A stretch of DNA of 64,000 nucleotides from Symsagittifera roscoffensis. Its lineage: Eukaryota; Xenacoelomorpha; Acoela; Convolutidae. Positions 11,894-23,352 of this stretch are shown here, piece by piece. The notes beneath the pieces were generated by a model. It had not been told where the DNA came from. It was given only the letters and a program-made list of their open reading frames with translations, and did not search any database. The position numbers and the translations under genes are program-made. The number at the start of each line of letters is the position of its first letter. Positions within the stretch are counted from its first letter, which is position 1. The DNA lies in the NCBI RefSeq assembly GCF_963678635.1, contig NC_087067.1:46167319-46231318 (forward strand). The letters are read 5' to 3'.

Positions 11894-12569
11894 GTAAGTC
11901 TTGGTTGTTATTTTTTTCCTGCACATTTTTTTAAATATCCAGTAGTTGTCTCAGACAAAACAAATAAACATGCACAGTGAAGTAGCGTGCTCTTCTTTGC
12001 TTATTTATGCATAAAACATGTTCAATATGTATTCATGCTGTATTTGGAAAATAAAACGGGGGTATGCAATATGTATCTGTACTTTATTTGATTAATTAAA
12101 CAAACCAAGTAAAAACTATGTTTTGGCTTGAAATTTTTTTCAACTCTACGTGTTTTGTTCATGTTTTTTGCGTTTCAAATTTTGTTCACTTTTTATTAAT
12201 GAATGTCTCGATTTATGTCACAAAGCATTCTCGATGCAAATTTCAGCTGATGTTTATCTACCACAAAACTAGTAAACCTATGCAGCGCTTAGTTCAATAC
12301 TAACAAACCATTGATTCACTTTTGTATGAAAGCACTTGCGAATAAAAGCACAACAATTGTACCAAGTCAATTAAAAATTGTCAAACTGGAGGGGTATAAT
12401 TTTTTTGCTACTAGGCTGGAGGGCTATAATGTAAAAGCCCTCTAATATCAGTTATATGATCAGTGAATATACAGGACAACAAATGCCCAACCAATTACGT
12501 TTTTAACAGTTTCCATTGTTACCCAAAAATATTTCAATTGTTAACTGTCATACAAAAACGTGTCAGAGT
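11894..12569. other. Putative intron, nothing recognised
   Basis: This is AT-rich sequence after the donor at 11894. The only longer plus-strand frame (12118-12303) is Phe/His-rich and lacks splice or family support. Confidence 0.4.
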
Positions 12570-13110
12570 AAAAAATCAGTCAGTTGCTGTGCACGTAGCA
12601 TAGAATGTTTCGACCTTAATCTTTAAAAGAAACTGCAACAAAAATTTTCGAGGTCCTTTTCGTGCATGATAAAAAAAAATCTGAACAGGAAAACTAGAAT
12701 TTGAGCATATTGGACAGTGAAATAGGTATAATGGAAAACAGTTTTTGTTTAAAAACTAACTAGAGAAAATCCAAAGGATCATAAAATTATTCTAAAATAT
12801 TTTGAAAGTTAGCAGCTTATATTCCCAAAACTTTGTTAAAAAACTCAAAAACAAAATTTACTGGTTTGAAACGAAATTTTCACAGCCTAATTTAGGTATA
12901 AAAAGACATGCTTCACATTGCAAGCCTCCCCGTTTGCTTTTTTAACTCGAATTTAGAGTAAAGTTTATTAATTTTAAACAAGTTTTTCTCGACACTGGGA
13001 CATAACTTTAAAACTTTTTCATGTCGTTGAAAAACAGACTGAAAGGGCTTTAATATGATACACACTCAAATAATTTTGGTGTTTGTTTGTGGTAGCTGAT
13101 ATTAGGTGGA
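12570..13110 (+). mobile_element. Family B MITE, copy 3
   Basis: It begins with 'GTAGCATAGAATGTTTCGACC' and ends with 'CTGAAAGGGCTTTAATATGA', matching the order seen at 7.4-8.3 and 45.3 kb. Just downstream are two copies of 'GTCGGGAGAAAAA' (13122 and 13148). Confidence 0.6.
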
Positions 13111-14760
13111 AATTAAAAAAATGGTCGGGAGAAAAAGTTTGTCAATAGTCGGGAGAAAAAAATTAAATTGTCAACGTTATAAAAAATTACAATTAAAATC
13201 ACTGTCGACGAGATGAATGCTATTAAAAAAATTCCAGAGTGAACAATAAAATAAATTTAACCACCTGGCTTTTTCCTCTCACCACCAGCAAATTTCTACT
13301 GTTAAAATGGTTGTTTCTGTTGCCCCACTAGTATCAATTTTGACATATGGACCGTTTAAGCCATAACCTTTTTTTTTGATTTGCATGCTTAAATTTCTGA
13401 AAACCTTCGTTACAGCATAAAATTGATATTCATGCGTGTTGGGGGAGGAAAAATTATCAACAGTTTTTCGCAAGCAAGGTTGCCCTATGAAAACTCAATT
13501 TGTTAAACTTCAGTTTGTTAAATATTCGAAAATTTCAACAATTTCAGTGAAATAACTTTTTAAACTTGTTAACTTATTCGACTTTTTTCCACGTCTACTC
13601 CATCTTTTATTTATAGATTTTAAACTAATTCAATGTTTGAACAATGCAAACAAAATTGACATAGTGACAGAACTCACAATTGTGAACTGATAAATTCTTG
13701 GTTTTTAAGTAGCACTATCACACGCTAAGCCATAAGTATGCGTAAAAGAGCTATGAAAACGGATAATATGCAAGGCGAAAGAGGCAACTGTTCCGACCGA
13801 AGTTTGCTCCAGAAAACATTTGGTTACTCAGGTTTTTTTTTTAAAATGGTCACACTGATATGTTGTATAGGGATGCATAGCAAAACCTTTACTAGTTATA
13901 TTAGGTTGGGCTGAAAAACGAAACAACTGAATTATATGGGCGTTTAGCTGTTTCCCATTCCCCCTCCCACATTTGAAAACCTACGTTTTCATAATTCTTG
14001 ACCTAGTATTATATCGCAAAATGCGTGATGTTGCGATGTAAAGTATGAAGAACAAATCTGTGCACAATAGTTCAATTGTTCAGCATGCCCTCTTTCATTG
14101 CGTGATGACAATTTTTTAAAAGTTCTTAAATTTGAATTTCAATTGTGTGTGAGGGGATGCAGAAGAGACCCATTTTGATAGTGAGAACACGTCGCAAGTT
14201 CCATGGCAATCGAACTTCTTTGTTTTCCAACCGCTGCTCCTAGCCGGCCTTTCCCAAGACGGTACAAAAACTAAAACTATTTTTGATGACGATTAAATGC
14301 TCTACCTTGAGTTTTTCCGTTTCAATCTGTAGAATATGAACAGACAAGAAGTCACGCTTTATGTACTAACTAAACAACCTTGCAGCTTAACAAGAACAAT
14401 TTTAAATTATTTATCACTTTAAATCAAATTTTACATGTTACATTTTTTTGTTATATGTTACATGGTACATTTTTTTTGGTTTAAGACCCTTTTTCTAGGT
14501 TATAAGCGAACCGAAATTTTCTTTAAAATTGAACAAATCATAATAAGTTAATGAACTGCATCTTAGCACAAAAATCGTTCCTCATTTCCATCCCAAATTG
14601 GAATTTCAACTTCCAAGAACTTAATTATACGATGTCATAACGTAATAAAATTTTGCATGTGAAGTAAACTAACTACTTTGAACACATTTGTTTGTTCTTA
14701 CCACACAAATTAACATCAGGCATTCAGTCAGAATAAAACGTGAGACAAGTAAGAAAACTA
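13111..14760. other. Non-coding stretch, one possible exon-like frame
   Basis: This is mostly AT-rich sequence with no recognised feature. 14163-14268 contains a plus-strand frame of protein-like composition (…FFVFQPLLLAGLSQDG) ending at GTACAA. Its acceptor lacks a pyrimidine tract and its phase does not fit the neighbouring exons, so I do not call it. Confidence 0.35.
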
Positions 14761-14761
14761 A

Positions 14762-15298
14762 ACAAGACTGCTCGTATCAGGGCGAAGCCCTGAATGTTCC
14801 GACTGCCTTTTAAGGTTTATGGAGCAGCAGTAAAAGCATAAAAAATTTAATGAAATAAAATAAAATGAAAAAAAAAAAAAAATTTAAATTTGAAATTTTT
14901 TTTTTATAAAAATCATCCCACACGCCATATAAAGTACAAAAAGATAGATTTCGTTCCTTGTATCAAATCAATTATAGCAAATAAGCTTCGTTCAACCAAT
15001 TTGGAACGATTTATAAGACGGATTAAATCTCCGCTTACGCGTTAATAGCGCGAATGATATCGCGCGTTAATTGTCCCAAATTGGCCAAAATGGCAATCTT
15101 TAAACCCTCATAATTTTACGCAAAATGACCACAGGTGAAATATCTTTTCAAATTTAAGCTTAGGACAACAATGGCTTTCGAATTATATAAAAAAATTCCG
15201 TCAAAAATGGCTAGTTAAAAAGTCGAAATTTGTCTGAAGAAAAAAAACCCACCCCGAGCACAAATATTACGTTACTTTCGTATCGAAAGTCGGAACAA
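14762..15298 (+). mobile_element. Family A foldback-ended MITE, copy 1
   Basis: The 5' end carries GACTGCTCGTA followed by a perfect hairpin (TCAGGGC-GAA-GCCCTGA) and then ATGTTCCGACT. The 3' end carries a hairpin (CTTTCG-TAT-CGAAAG) running into AGTCGGAACA. ATGTTCCGACT and AGTCGGAACA are inverted copies of each other. In the middle is an imperfect palindrome around 'ACGCGTTAATAGCGCG'. No open frame; non-autonomous. Confidence 0.8.
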
Positions 15299-15472
15299 AA
15301 ATCAAAGTGAGCAGAGAAAGTGAAAAACAGCCCAGTACGAACATCATCCGCCATCAACAGAGCGAGAGCGGATGCAAGTTTTATATTCCGTTGGTTGTAC
15401 TCACATGATGACGTTAGTTGAACAACAGATTGCGCGATGCCGTCATTGTCATAAATCAATTTTATAGTACAT

Positions 15473-16006
15473 AACAAGATAGCTCGTATCAGGGCGAAGC
15501 CCTGAATGTTCCGACTGCCTTTTAAGGTTTATGGAGCAGTAGTAACATTAAAAAATTCAATGAAATGAAAGAAAACAAAATTTTTTTTTCTAAAATGTGA
15601 AATTTTTTAAATAAAAATCATCCCCCACACGCCATATAAAGTATAAAAGGATAGATTTCGCTCCTTGTAACAAACCAATTATGGCAAACAAAGTTCTTTT
15701 AACCAATTTGGAACGATTTCTAAGACGAATTAACTCTCCGCTTACGCGTTAATAGCGCGGAATATATCGCGCGTTAATTGTCCCAAATTGGCCAAAATGG
15801 CAATCTTTAAACCTTCATAACTTTACAAAAAATAGTCACAGGTGAAATATCTTTTCAAATTTAAGCTCAAAACAACAATACCTTCTGAATGATAAAAAAA
15901 ATTCCATCAAAAATGGCTAGTTAAAAAGTCGAAATTTGTCTGAAGAAAAAAAAAACCCACCCCGAGCACAAATATTCCGTTTCTTTCGTATCGAAAGTCG
16001 GAACAA
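15473..16006 (+). mobile_element. Family A MITE, copy 2
   Basis: About 90% identical by eye to copy 1, in the same orientation and separated from it by 174 bp. Both terminal hairpins are intact. The two are independent insertions or a tandem duplication; the intervening 174 bp is not shared. Confidence 0.85.
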
Positions 16007-16455
16007 TAAATAAATAATTTGGTTCCTGCGAATAGCAGAGGAGCTATCAGTTAGGCTTAACAATCCTGTCGTAGGACAGTCTTTTTATAATATCTCGACA
16101 AAATCCAGACTGTGTTATTTTGTTAAGCGAAGCTTTTTTGAAACTTAAGGCCATTTTTTGCATCTAGATTTTACCACTATTGCAGCCAAAATTGGTCCGG
16201 ATTTGGTAAACCTGAAGCTAGAGGTCAAATGTGAGCTCGTACTCGAACACCATCATCGCATCGGCGTGGGTTCCAATACACGATCTGACGATTTCAAAGT
16301 GAACACCTTGCCACTATGCTAAGTGCCTCTCGGGTAATGGTCGGGTCAACGGGTAATGGTCACGGAGGCTGGCATTGTCTATTATCCATACAAGAGCACC
16401 AGTTCTAAGCTCACATTCCGGAGAAGTGTGCAAACTAAACCGTTTTTTTTTTCAG
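16007..16455. other. Putative intron sequence
   Basis: No gene or repeat recognised. The segment ends in a strong acceptor (poly-T then CAG at 16453-16455). Confidence 0.4.
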
Positions 16456-16617
16456 TGTAGGTACAAGTATTTTGGTTCAATGAGTTCAAATTGCGTTCGC
16501 ATACGACTGAGGACAAACGTATCGCCGCCAACTGTAATTAATATTTTTTTCGAAAAACTGATATGTTTTCAACGTTTGAGATCGTTAGCAACGGAGCTTA
16601 CGGACTTTAAGGGGGGA
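16456..16617 (+). CDS. Candidate exon, unassigned extracellular segment
   Basis: It follows an excellent acceptor, a T11 tract ending CAG. The open frame starts CRYKYFGSMSSNC in phase 0, compatible with the exon at 11744. Two donors are possible: GTTAAG at 16618 (phase 0) and GTGAGT at 16623 (phase 2). Phase 0 suits the next candidates better, while GTGAGT is the better consensus. Early cysteines and alternating hydrophobics (VRIRL, then LRSL) suggest a receptor-L or leucine-rich-repeat-like fold, but there is too little sequence to decide. Confidence 0.35.
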
Positions 16618-17690
16618 GTTAAGTGAGTTTCCTACAGGCAGTGCGTTATTTTTCCACTGGTTAAAAATGAGTTAGAATTCTTTTTGCATGATGAAAGAAT
16701 ATTCCCAACTGCACTCGTGATGTGAACAAGTAGCGCACTTGAACGGTAATTTAGGTCCTCAAAGCACAGTAGAAATTCTTTTACCGAACTAAATGAATTA
16801 GTTTCGTTAGCAGACCAGATAACATCGGGTGTATCGGGTCCAGCAAAACTGTGCAATTCCCATGACGCATCAACTTGTGTCCAGACAAGGAAAAGTTTTT
16901 ATATGTACTCCGCACTTTGATATTAGAACTCAGCCATCATTGACCTGGTTAATTTTGCTTTCCTTTTTTTCTCAAATCACGCCATGGTATTTGATGAAAA
17001 CAGAGGGCAGCAAGGAGCCACGAGACAGCATGCTAAAAACGACTGTCCCGTAAGGCGTCTGAAATAAATTCTGGATAAAATTTTCCGATGTTTTAAAACA
17101 TTTCGGTAACCTTCGCTCTGCGCCCTAAGTAAATAACAAAGTGATGATTTTCAACTAACACAGTTTTTAGAACAATTAACGTGTCTCTAGTCAATTTCAA
17201 TTAGTTTCTGAGCCGCATTTTTTTGCGGCTGACACGTGATAAAAGCACAAGGTCGAAGTTTCTCTGAAAACAAAAGGTAACCAAGCCCAAGTGTTACACT
17301 AACTCTTCAAAAGTCGGAACAAAAAAAATTGATATGCAACTTCAGCCTGAAATGCATAAAAATTACAGTGTCAGCAATTTCGAGGGAAACTTCATGAAAA
17401 CAGGCTGTGGATTTGTTTTGAAATAAAAAAAAGACAACATCTGGGTGTTGTGATTTTTTTTTCGAAAATTTCAATATGAGCTGACTATATGAGCTGACTG
17501 ATTAAAAATTCTATGACAGTCCCGTTCAAAAGAAATCACAATCCAAAAAAAATCAAAAAACCAAAAACTTGACAGTATCTACTCAAAGTTTAACTGCTTA
17601 AAGTCTTCTATTTTGGAAGTTTATCATTTTCTCATGGTAAGAAATCATCTCAAGGTTCCCTTTTGCTTTGTTACACAAGGATATTGGCAG
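16618..17690. other. Putative intron, no gene recognised
   Basis: Nothing assignable. A minus-strand frame at 16632-16856 has plausible composition but no splice or family support. Confidence 0.35.
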
Positions 17691-17759
17691 AATACCACGA
17701 AAAAATCGTCTTTAAATTCCTCGCCTTATGATGTCGAGTATGAGCTTCTACCACCACCA
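17691..17759 (+). CDS. Possible small exon (23 codons)
   Basis: Between an AG at 17690 and a good donor (GTATGTGAG at 17760) lies a phase 0/0 frame beginning NTTKKSSLNSSPYDVEYELL. The acceptor has a weak pyrimidine tract; another AG at 17679 would start in phase 1. It is kept because phase, acidic/tyrosine composition and donor fit a chain with 16456 and 21352. A longer minus-strand frame covers the same DNA and was rejected. Confidence 0.22.
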
Positions 17760-18667
17760 GTATGTGAGCAACTATCAGACCGGGTGTAGCGTACTTATGA
17801 AGAAGTAGTTTGTTTTTAAATGTAAAAACTAACTCTAAATGTGTTGGCAGCTGAAAAGAAAGTTTCATAGATTGTTCACATAGGCGACCAAACTGAAACA
17901 AAACACAACTGCTCGTATAAGGGGAAAGTTTTGAATGTTTGAAGAGAGTTGAGACTAAGAGTAACTCGAGAGGATGGGCTGAAAAAACAAAAAAATAGAA
18001 AATGATCGCTCTTTTTTTTATGATTGGCCAAATAAACTTTCTGAGCTCTCCTTGAGTGCCAAAACAACGTTTTAGGCACAAATTTTTTATTTACAACTGA
18101 ATTTGCGCAAGAAATTAGCAAAACATATTTTTTTCTGGCACGTGTGTCCCTCTTATCAAAAAAGTATGAATTTTAATTTCTTAAACCGAGTTAGAATGTT
18201 TTTGTCTGATCGCAAAGTTTTTATCAACAAATATTTTGAAAAATTATCAAAAAAATATCAAATGGAAAAGCCAACTTCTCTCTTACGGGCTTGCACCTTC
18301 AGCCTTCGAAAATTTCAGTGGGAAATTTTTGATACCTTTATTTAGATTTTTTCCCTTCCAAATCTAAGATCAAGGGTTTAATCGAAATAATGGGTAAATA
18401 ATCTCTCCTAGAATAAACAGCTACGCCGTAATTTTACTAAATTTTCAGGAAAAAGCCGGTTTTTGAGCGCTCTTTTGAAACTTTTCACTTTTCTTGAAAA
18501 CTTCTCTCTGAGACCTTCTTGAAAAGTTCACTTTCCTTGAAAAATCTAGGAGTAAGGGTTTAGTTGGAAAAACTGATTCGGGGAATACTTCATGAGCATA
18601 GAACGCAAGACTGTGTGTAGGAGTGTAGATAAACTATATTACAACGTACAGAGGATTACATTTTTGT
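17760..18667. other. Putative intron, no gene recognised
   Basis: A weak family A end occurs near 17909-17945 (CTGCTCGTATAAGG). The rest is unassigned AT-rich DNA. Confidence 0.4.
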
Positions 18668-18735
18668 TAAGACTTTCATAACGAAAGTAACGGAATATTT
18701 GTGATCGGGGTGGTTTTTTTTTCTTCAGACATCTT
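18668..18735 (-). mobile_element. Family A MITE, 3'-end fragment
   Basis: 'GACTTTCATAACGAAAGTAA' with the GGGGTGG tract following matches the 3' hairpin end of family A in reverse orientation. The rest of the element is missing. Confidence 0.6.
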
Positions 18736-18972
18736 GAATAGAATTCGTTTCAAAAACAGCATTTTCTTCATATGGAAGTTCTAGTTGATGCACCACAGGT
18801 AATTAACTGAAACTAAATAAAACACTACAAACTCCACAAAAATGTATAAGTTTTTCATTGCATAATCATCGTAGAAATACAATTCATAACATAAAAAATA
18901 AATGAAAAGCTTTTTGATAAAAGAACTCAACTCAATCTGTTAGTTTTCTCATTTAAGAAGAATTTTAGTTAT

Positions 18973-19468
18973 TGTTCCGACTTTCAATACGAGAGTAACG
19001 GACTATTTGTGCTCGGGGGTGGGTTTTTCAGACAAATTTCGACTTTTTAACTAGCCATTTTTGAGTTTTAAGTTTGCCATTAAGTTTTTTTTATCATTCT
19101 AAAGTTATTGTTGTCCTTAGTTTACTTTTGAAAAGATGTTTTAGCTGTGATCATTTTTTGTAAAGTTATGGAGGTTTAAAGATTACCATTTAAGCCAATT
19201 TTGGACAATTAACGCGCGATATATTTCGCGCTATTAACGCGTAAGCGAGATTTAATCCGTCCTAGAATTCGTTCCAAATTGGTTGACGGAAGCATATTTG
19301 CCATAATTGATATGTTACTAGGAGCGAAATCTGTCACTTTGTAGTTAATATGGCGTGTGGGGTGATGATTTTCAAAAAAATCTCAAATTTTAAATTTTGT
19401 TTTGTGTTATTACCTTTAATTTTGTCATGTTCTTTTTTGCTACATAGACCCTGATACGAGCAGTCTTA
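18973..19468 (-). mobile_element. Family A MITE, copy 3
   Basis: A reverse-orientation copy running from TGTTCCGACTTTC to CGAGCAGTCTT. Several substitutions break the perfect hairpins, and the 5' ATGTTCCGACT segment is shortened. Confidence 0.75.
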
Positions 19469-19736
19469 TTTGAATTTTGCAAACTGTATAAATTAACGGC
19501 ACCTAAAAGTTAGTTTCACTTTTTACTGTTCCACATTGTGAAACTGGCAGTTTTCATAGCTTCATGAAGTTCGCTTGAAATCCCAAGTAAGGTTTTGATT
19601 TTTGCAATTATTCAGCCATCTAATTACATCTGGAGCGTTATGAGGCCTTGTTACCGATCTATACAAAAAAACCTAATGCAACCGGATCATTGCAACCCCA
19701 TTATCACTAATTAAGTTTATGTATCTCTTACTTTTT

Positions 19737-20272
19737 TGTTCCGACTTTCGATACGAAAGTAACGGAATATTTGTGCTCGGGGTGGGTTTTTTTTCTTCAG
19801 ACAAAGTTCGACTTTTTAATTAGGCATTTTTGACAAAAAATTTTTACATCATTCGAAATGTATTGTTGTTTTGAGCTCAAATTTAAAAAGATATTTATTC
19901 TGTGACCATTTTTCGTAATGTTATGAGGGTTTAAAAGTTGCCATTTTTGCCAATTTGGGACAATTAACGCGCAATATATTTCGCGCTATTGACGTGTAAG
20001 CAGAGAGTTAATCCGTCTTAGAAATCGTTCCAAATTGGTTAAAAGAAACAAATGTGCCATGATTGGTTTGTTACAAGGAGCGAAATCTATCCTTTTGTAC
20101 TTTGTAAGGCGTGTGGGGGGATGGTTTTTATTTAAAAAAAATTAAAGTTTAGAATATGTTTTTTTTCGATTTTGTTTTATTTCATTGAGTTTTTAAATGT
20201 TATTACTGCTCCATAAACCTTAAAAGGCAGTTGGAACATTCAGTGCTTTGCCCTGATACGAGCAGTCTTGTT
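19737..20272 (-). mobile_element. Family A MITE, copy 4
   Basis: A nearly full-length reverse-orientation copy with intact CTTTCGATACGAAAG and a slightly eroded CAGTGCTTTGCCCTG hairpin. It lies 268 bp from copy 3 in the same orientation. Confidence 0.85.
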
Positions 20273-20442
20273 GTATTTTTATAATCTATTCATTAAAAAA
20301 TTAAACAGATATCTCCAGCTTTAGCGGGCCACTAAATTTACATTGACACCGAGGAAAATTCTTTTGTCGTTCGTAGCACACTTCATCAATTTAGTTTTGG
20401 ATATAAAAATGGCTAGTCATACAGTTACCATTTATGGCTATC

Positions 20443-20842
20443 CACCAGGGTTGACGTCCATAGAAGAAAAATGCATAGAAGAAATGTGAAATCTATGGAA
20501 AAAATGCTTATCATAGAAAGTTCATACAAAATTTGAAAAGTATTTTAAAAGTTTTTAATGAACATTTTTGGTCTAATTACCTCTTTTGAAGCTTTCTGGT
20601 CATTAAAAAAATGATTTAAAATTTTTTATAAAAAAAGCTTATCACACAATTTTCATGTATGAAAATTATACAATAGTCATTTTGTCATAGAAAAAATAAA
20701 ATTTTCAAAAATCACCAAAAAACGTGTCTGGGTAACTTTAAATAGATTTAAATAAGTATATCTATGATAGAGGGCATATTGACAATCAAAAACATAATTT
20801 TAATTTCGGTCAGAAAAGTGCTTATCATGAAGTTTTCATATA
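20443..20842 (-). mobile_element. Family C MITE, truncated copy
   Basis: It starts 'CCAGGGTTGACGTCCATAG', the reverse complement of the right end of the complete copy at 40978-41756. It shares the AAATGCTTATCATA-type motifs. The far end is cut where the family D copy begins. Confidence 0.65.
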
Positions 20843-21140
20843 TCGCTATAAAGACCCAATTTTGACCAAATTTTCTGCGCCGGAGGCAAATTTTTGAAAA
20901 AACAGGCCAAAAAAAGCGTTTTTAGGCACTTTTTGGAAAATTAGTATCTTCTTTAAATTAGTATATGTTGGCGCTTCCCCTTAAAGTTAGTATATGTTGG
21001 CGCCAAAGATGCCTTTAGAAAAATTTTAGGGTCAGTCAGCCAAAAATTGATATCTCAAAATAGTACAAAGGGGACCCTTTGGGTCGTCAGGAGGTCGAAT
21101 CCCTGAGAGAAAGGCGTTCGCTCCCTAAATCCGCTGTTGA
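20843..21140 (-). mobile_element. hAT-like MITE, family D, copy 2
   Basis: A reverse-orientation copy containing GGCGCCAAAG, 'AAATTTTAGGGTCAGTCAGCC' and the terminal AAATCCGCTGTTG. It includes a local duplication of 'AGTATATGTTGGCGC'. The distal CAGGGGCGG end is missing at the junction with family C. Confidence 0.7.
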
Positions 21141-21351
21141 TTTTAGGGTTGCTAAAAAGTTAGGGAACAGTAATATCCATATCTTTCCCTATCTAGACTT
21201 GATTGTTTTGGTTAATTATTGAAGTAATTTTTTAGATTTAAAAAGAATTTATTTAGATTTATAAAATATAAAAAAGGTTTATTTTTTTCTCCTTTTTGAA
21301 AACATAACTTGCGCAAACAATGTTTTGAATTTGACAAAAATTTTGTTTCAG

Positions 21352-21484
21352 AAATTGACTCTAATGAAGTGCTTTTCGACCACTGCTACAAAATTATGGA
21401 GTGCATGTGATTTGGAAGATAGAGAAGAACTGAAACCATTCGCTGATCTAGGAGTTCAGTTTAGTCCAAATTCAACAGACACAC
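21352..21484 (+). CDS. Candidate internal exon
   Basis: Acceptor TTTTGTTTCAG and donor GTAAGAA flank a fully open 133-nt frame (phase 0 in, phase 1 out) beginning KLTLMKCFSTTATKLW and ending FSPNSTDT. The other two frames contain stops. No domain is recognised. Composition, splice-site quality and absence of repeat similarity support a real exon. It is the first of three phase-compatible exons (21352, 22003, 22730). Confidence 0.4.
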
Positions 21485-22002
21485 GTAAGAATTATTCTTT
21501 TTTTTCTGTTGGAGCCCGTCAACTTAGTAAAAGCAGAAAAGCCCCCCAATTTTGCGTTAAAACCCCTGAGTTTTTGTGAACGGCAGTATAACGAGAAACA
21601 GTTCTCTACGCTAAGAGAAAATAGAATATTTCTTCTTATCAAAAATCCACATGATGAAGGTGCAGCAACGTTACCCTAGACCATCAAGGTAAGAATCAAG
21701 ACTCCAGAGAATAAAATTGAGGAGCTTGATCATTATGATTATGACAAAAAAAACGTTTTATGATCGCTCCTGAAGCACTAAAACGCCCTTTTAAATTCTG
21801 CGCCGCATTTTTGAATTTGTGAACTTGTGCTAACATTCAGCCAAACATGCTCTACTCTCTGGAGATTGTTATTCGCTAAAACATTTCCGGTTTTTCCAAA
21901 GTGCAATCCCTGAAATGTTTACTTCCATAGATGAGGCGGATAGATGAGGCTAGAGCTATAAGGAATGCTTTCAAAAACTACCTTTCATTTCATATTTTTC
22001 AG
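21485..22002. other. Putative intron
   Basis: No feature recognised; it ends with a TTTTTCAG acceptor. Confidence 0.35.
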
Positions 22003-22076
22003 AATTTAAAACACTCAAGTTAAACCTTAAAAACACATTTTTTATTCGAAAGTTTGAACCCAAAACATTCGAAAAT
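22003..22076 (+). CDS. Candidate small internal exon
   Basis: After CATATTTTTCAG, a 74-nt frame (phase 1 in, phase 0 out) reads FKTLKLNLKNTFFIRKF before donor GTATTA. It links in phase the exons at 21352 and 22730. The donor is weak and the exon short. Confidence 0.28.
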
Positions 22077-22729
22077 GTATTAAGGGAATGAACGATCATG
22101 TTAGTTATCCTGCTCCCCTGTTGTTGGGGGGAGGAAGGGGGTTTAATTCGTTTTAAGGTACAAGTTTCACCCATGCTTAACCGTTGAATTAGTTCTATAT
22201 AGGGGTTGCAGTTTGTTTCTTAGTACAATAGGAGGGAAGTTAACAAGATCCGAAACAACGAACTTTTATCTAAATCGCCGAAAGTTAAGTGATAGTGAAT
22301 TGAATAGAAGTAGTGACCACCCCCACCCTGACCTGTAATGGCTTGAAACAAAAACTAATCCCCGCAAAAATTTTCACCAGGCCTATAATGGTTTAGACCA
22401 AACACAGATCCCCGCATAGGGAGCAAGGAATTTTCCTTCTGCTTCGAATATTTCTAAAATTACATTTTATGTTTACCCAATGATATGCACATGTTTTTGT
22501 GCACATTTAGTTTTCTTATCTCGATTCTGATCTAATATTTGTCTATTTTAAGACTTTTGGCTCTAAAATTGCTCTTATTATAGTTTTCCGTATATCAAAC
22601 AAAAACAAAAGCCAGTAATTTGGTATAAAAGTTCAAAAAAACTACTTAAAAGTTAAAATTGACCTGAAAAAAACCGCGAACGTGATATTTAAAAATCGAA
22701 ATAAAATAATAATTTATTTCATTTTTTAG

Positions 22730-22935
22730 TCGTCTTATGTTGAAACTCGAAAAATTGAAGAAATAAATTTAGTTTTGAAGATCTGCATAGGCAAATTATA
22801 TATTTTGAAATGGCTTGATAAAGAAGTTCACAGTGAGCGACAAAATTTTACCCCTGGTGGTGATGTAATTTTAACCGCTAGTGTGATAACTAAATCTATA
22901 CCAACGCCTTTTTATTCCAACTTTGGATGCTCATG
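22730..22935 (+). CDS. Candidate internal exon, two possible donors
   Basis: After TTTTTTAG the frame (phase 0 in) is open for 68 codons: SSYVETRKIEEINLVLKICI, then a segment ending FTPGGD and a further VILTASVITKS stretch. Splicing could end at 22864 (GTAATT, phase 0) or 22935 (GTAGTT, phase 2). With the first donor, an 86-nt intron would end at the strong acceptor at 22950 and lead into another open frame. No family assigned. Confidence 0.4.
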
Positions 22936-22950
22936 GTAGTTTTTTTTCAG

Positions 22951-23093
22951 TCAGACAATTTTTACAAAACTCTGGTTCCTCGGGGGATCGCTCTTTTGAT
23001 CTGCATGTGTCCAGCCGAGTCTGCGCACCATTGTGCTAAACTGTCACGAGATGGGCAAAACTGCTTAGTTAATTATCGCGCACTACAACATTG
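22951..23093 (+). CDS. Possible exon following a short intron
   Basis: After TTTTTTTTCAG, a phase-0 frame is open for 47 codons (SDNFYKTLVPRG, then a hydrophobic ALLICMC and several cysteines) until TGA. GC content is higher than nearby introns. It is real only if the upstream exon uses the 22865 donor. No clear donor is seen, so this could be a terminal exon. Confidence 0.28.
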
Positions 23094-23211
23094 ATCCAAA
23101 TTGAACTGAGGCAGCTAATTGCTTTTATTAACTCAGCACTTAATTTTTAATATCATCAGCCTAAATTTTGTAGTTTTGATAGTATTTAGTTTCCCAAGTT
23201 ATCCAAGACCA

Positions 23212-23268
23212 ATAAAAGGGCAATCGGAACATGCAGGGTTTTACTCTGATAAGAGCAGTCTTGTTTGT
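23212..23268 (-). mobile_element. Family A MITE, 5'-end fragment
   Basis: 'AATCGGAACATGCAGGGTTT' followed by CTGATAAGAGCAGTCTTG is the 5' end of family A in reverse orientation. It lies 84 bp from another copy in the opposite orientation. Confidence 0.65.
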
Positions 23269-23352
23269 TTATATTCCCCGCTGAAATTTCAAAACCACAC
23301 TCGTTTTTTTTTACCATCCTCCAACAATAGTTTTCCTCAAGAAAGTTTTTTT

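Noticed and set aside
14163-14268. Protein-like plus-strand frame ending FQPLLLAGLSQDG
   Set aside because: The acceptor lacks a pyrimidine tract and the phase (1/1) does not fit neighbouring exons. Its FQPL similarity to the 28000 exon is too short to count.
16632-16856. Minus-strand 74-codon frame with plausible composition
   Set aside because: No acceptor/donor support and no family; adjacent plus-strand exon is better supported.
17671-18081. 136-codon minus-strand frame
   Set aside because: Low-complexity hydrophobic/His-rich text, no motif; it covers a weak family A end and a plus-strand exon candidate with better splice signals.
22936-22950. A 15-nt intron (GTAG…TTTCAG)
   Set aside because: Far below the minimum intron length known for animals; the 22865 donor gives a normal 86-nt intron.
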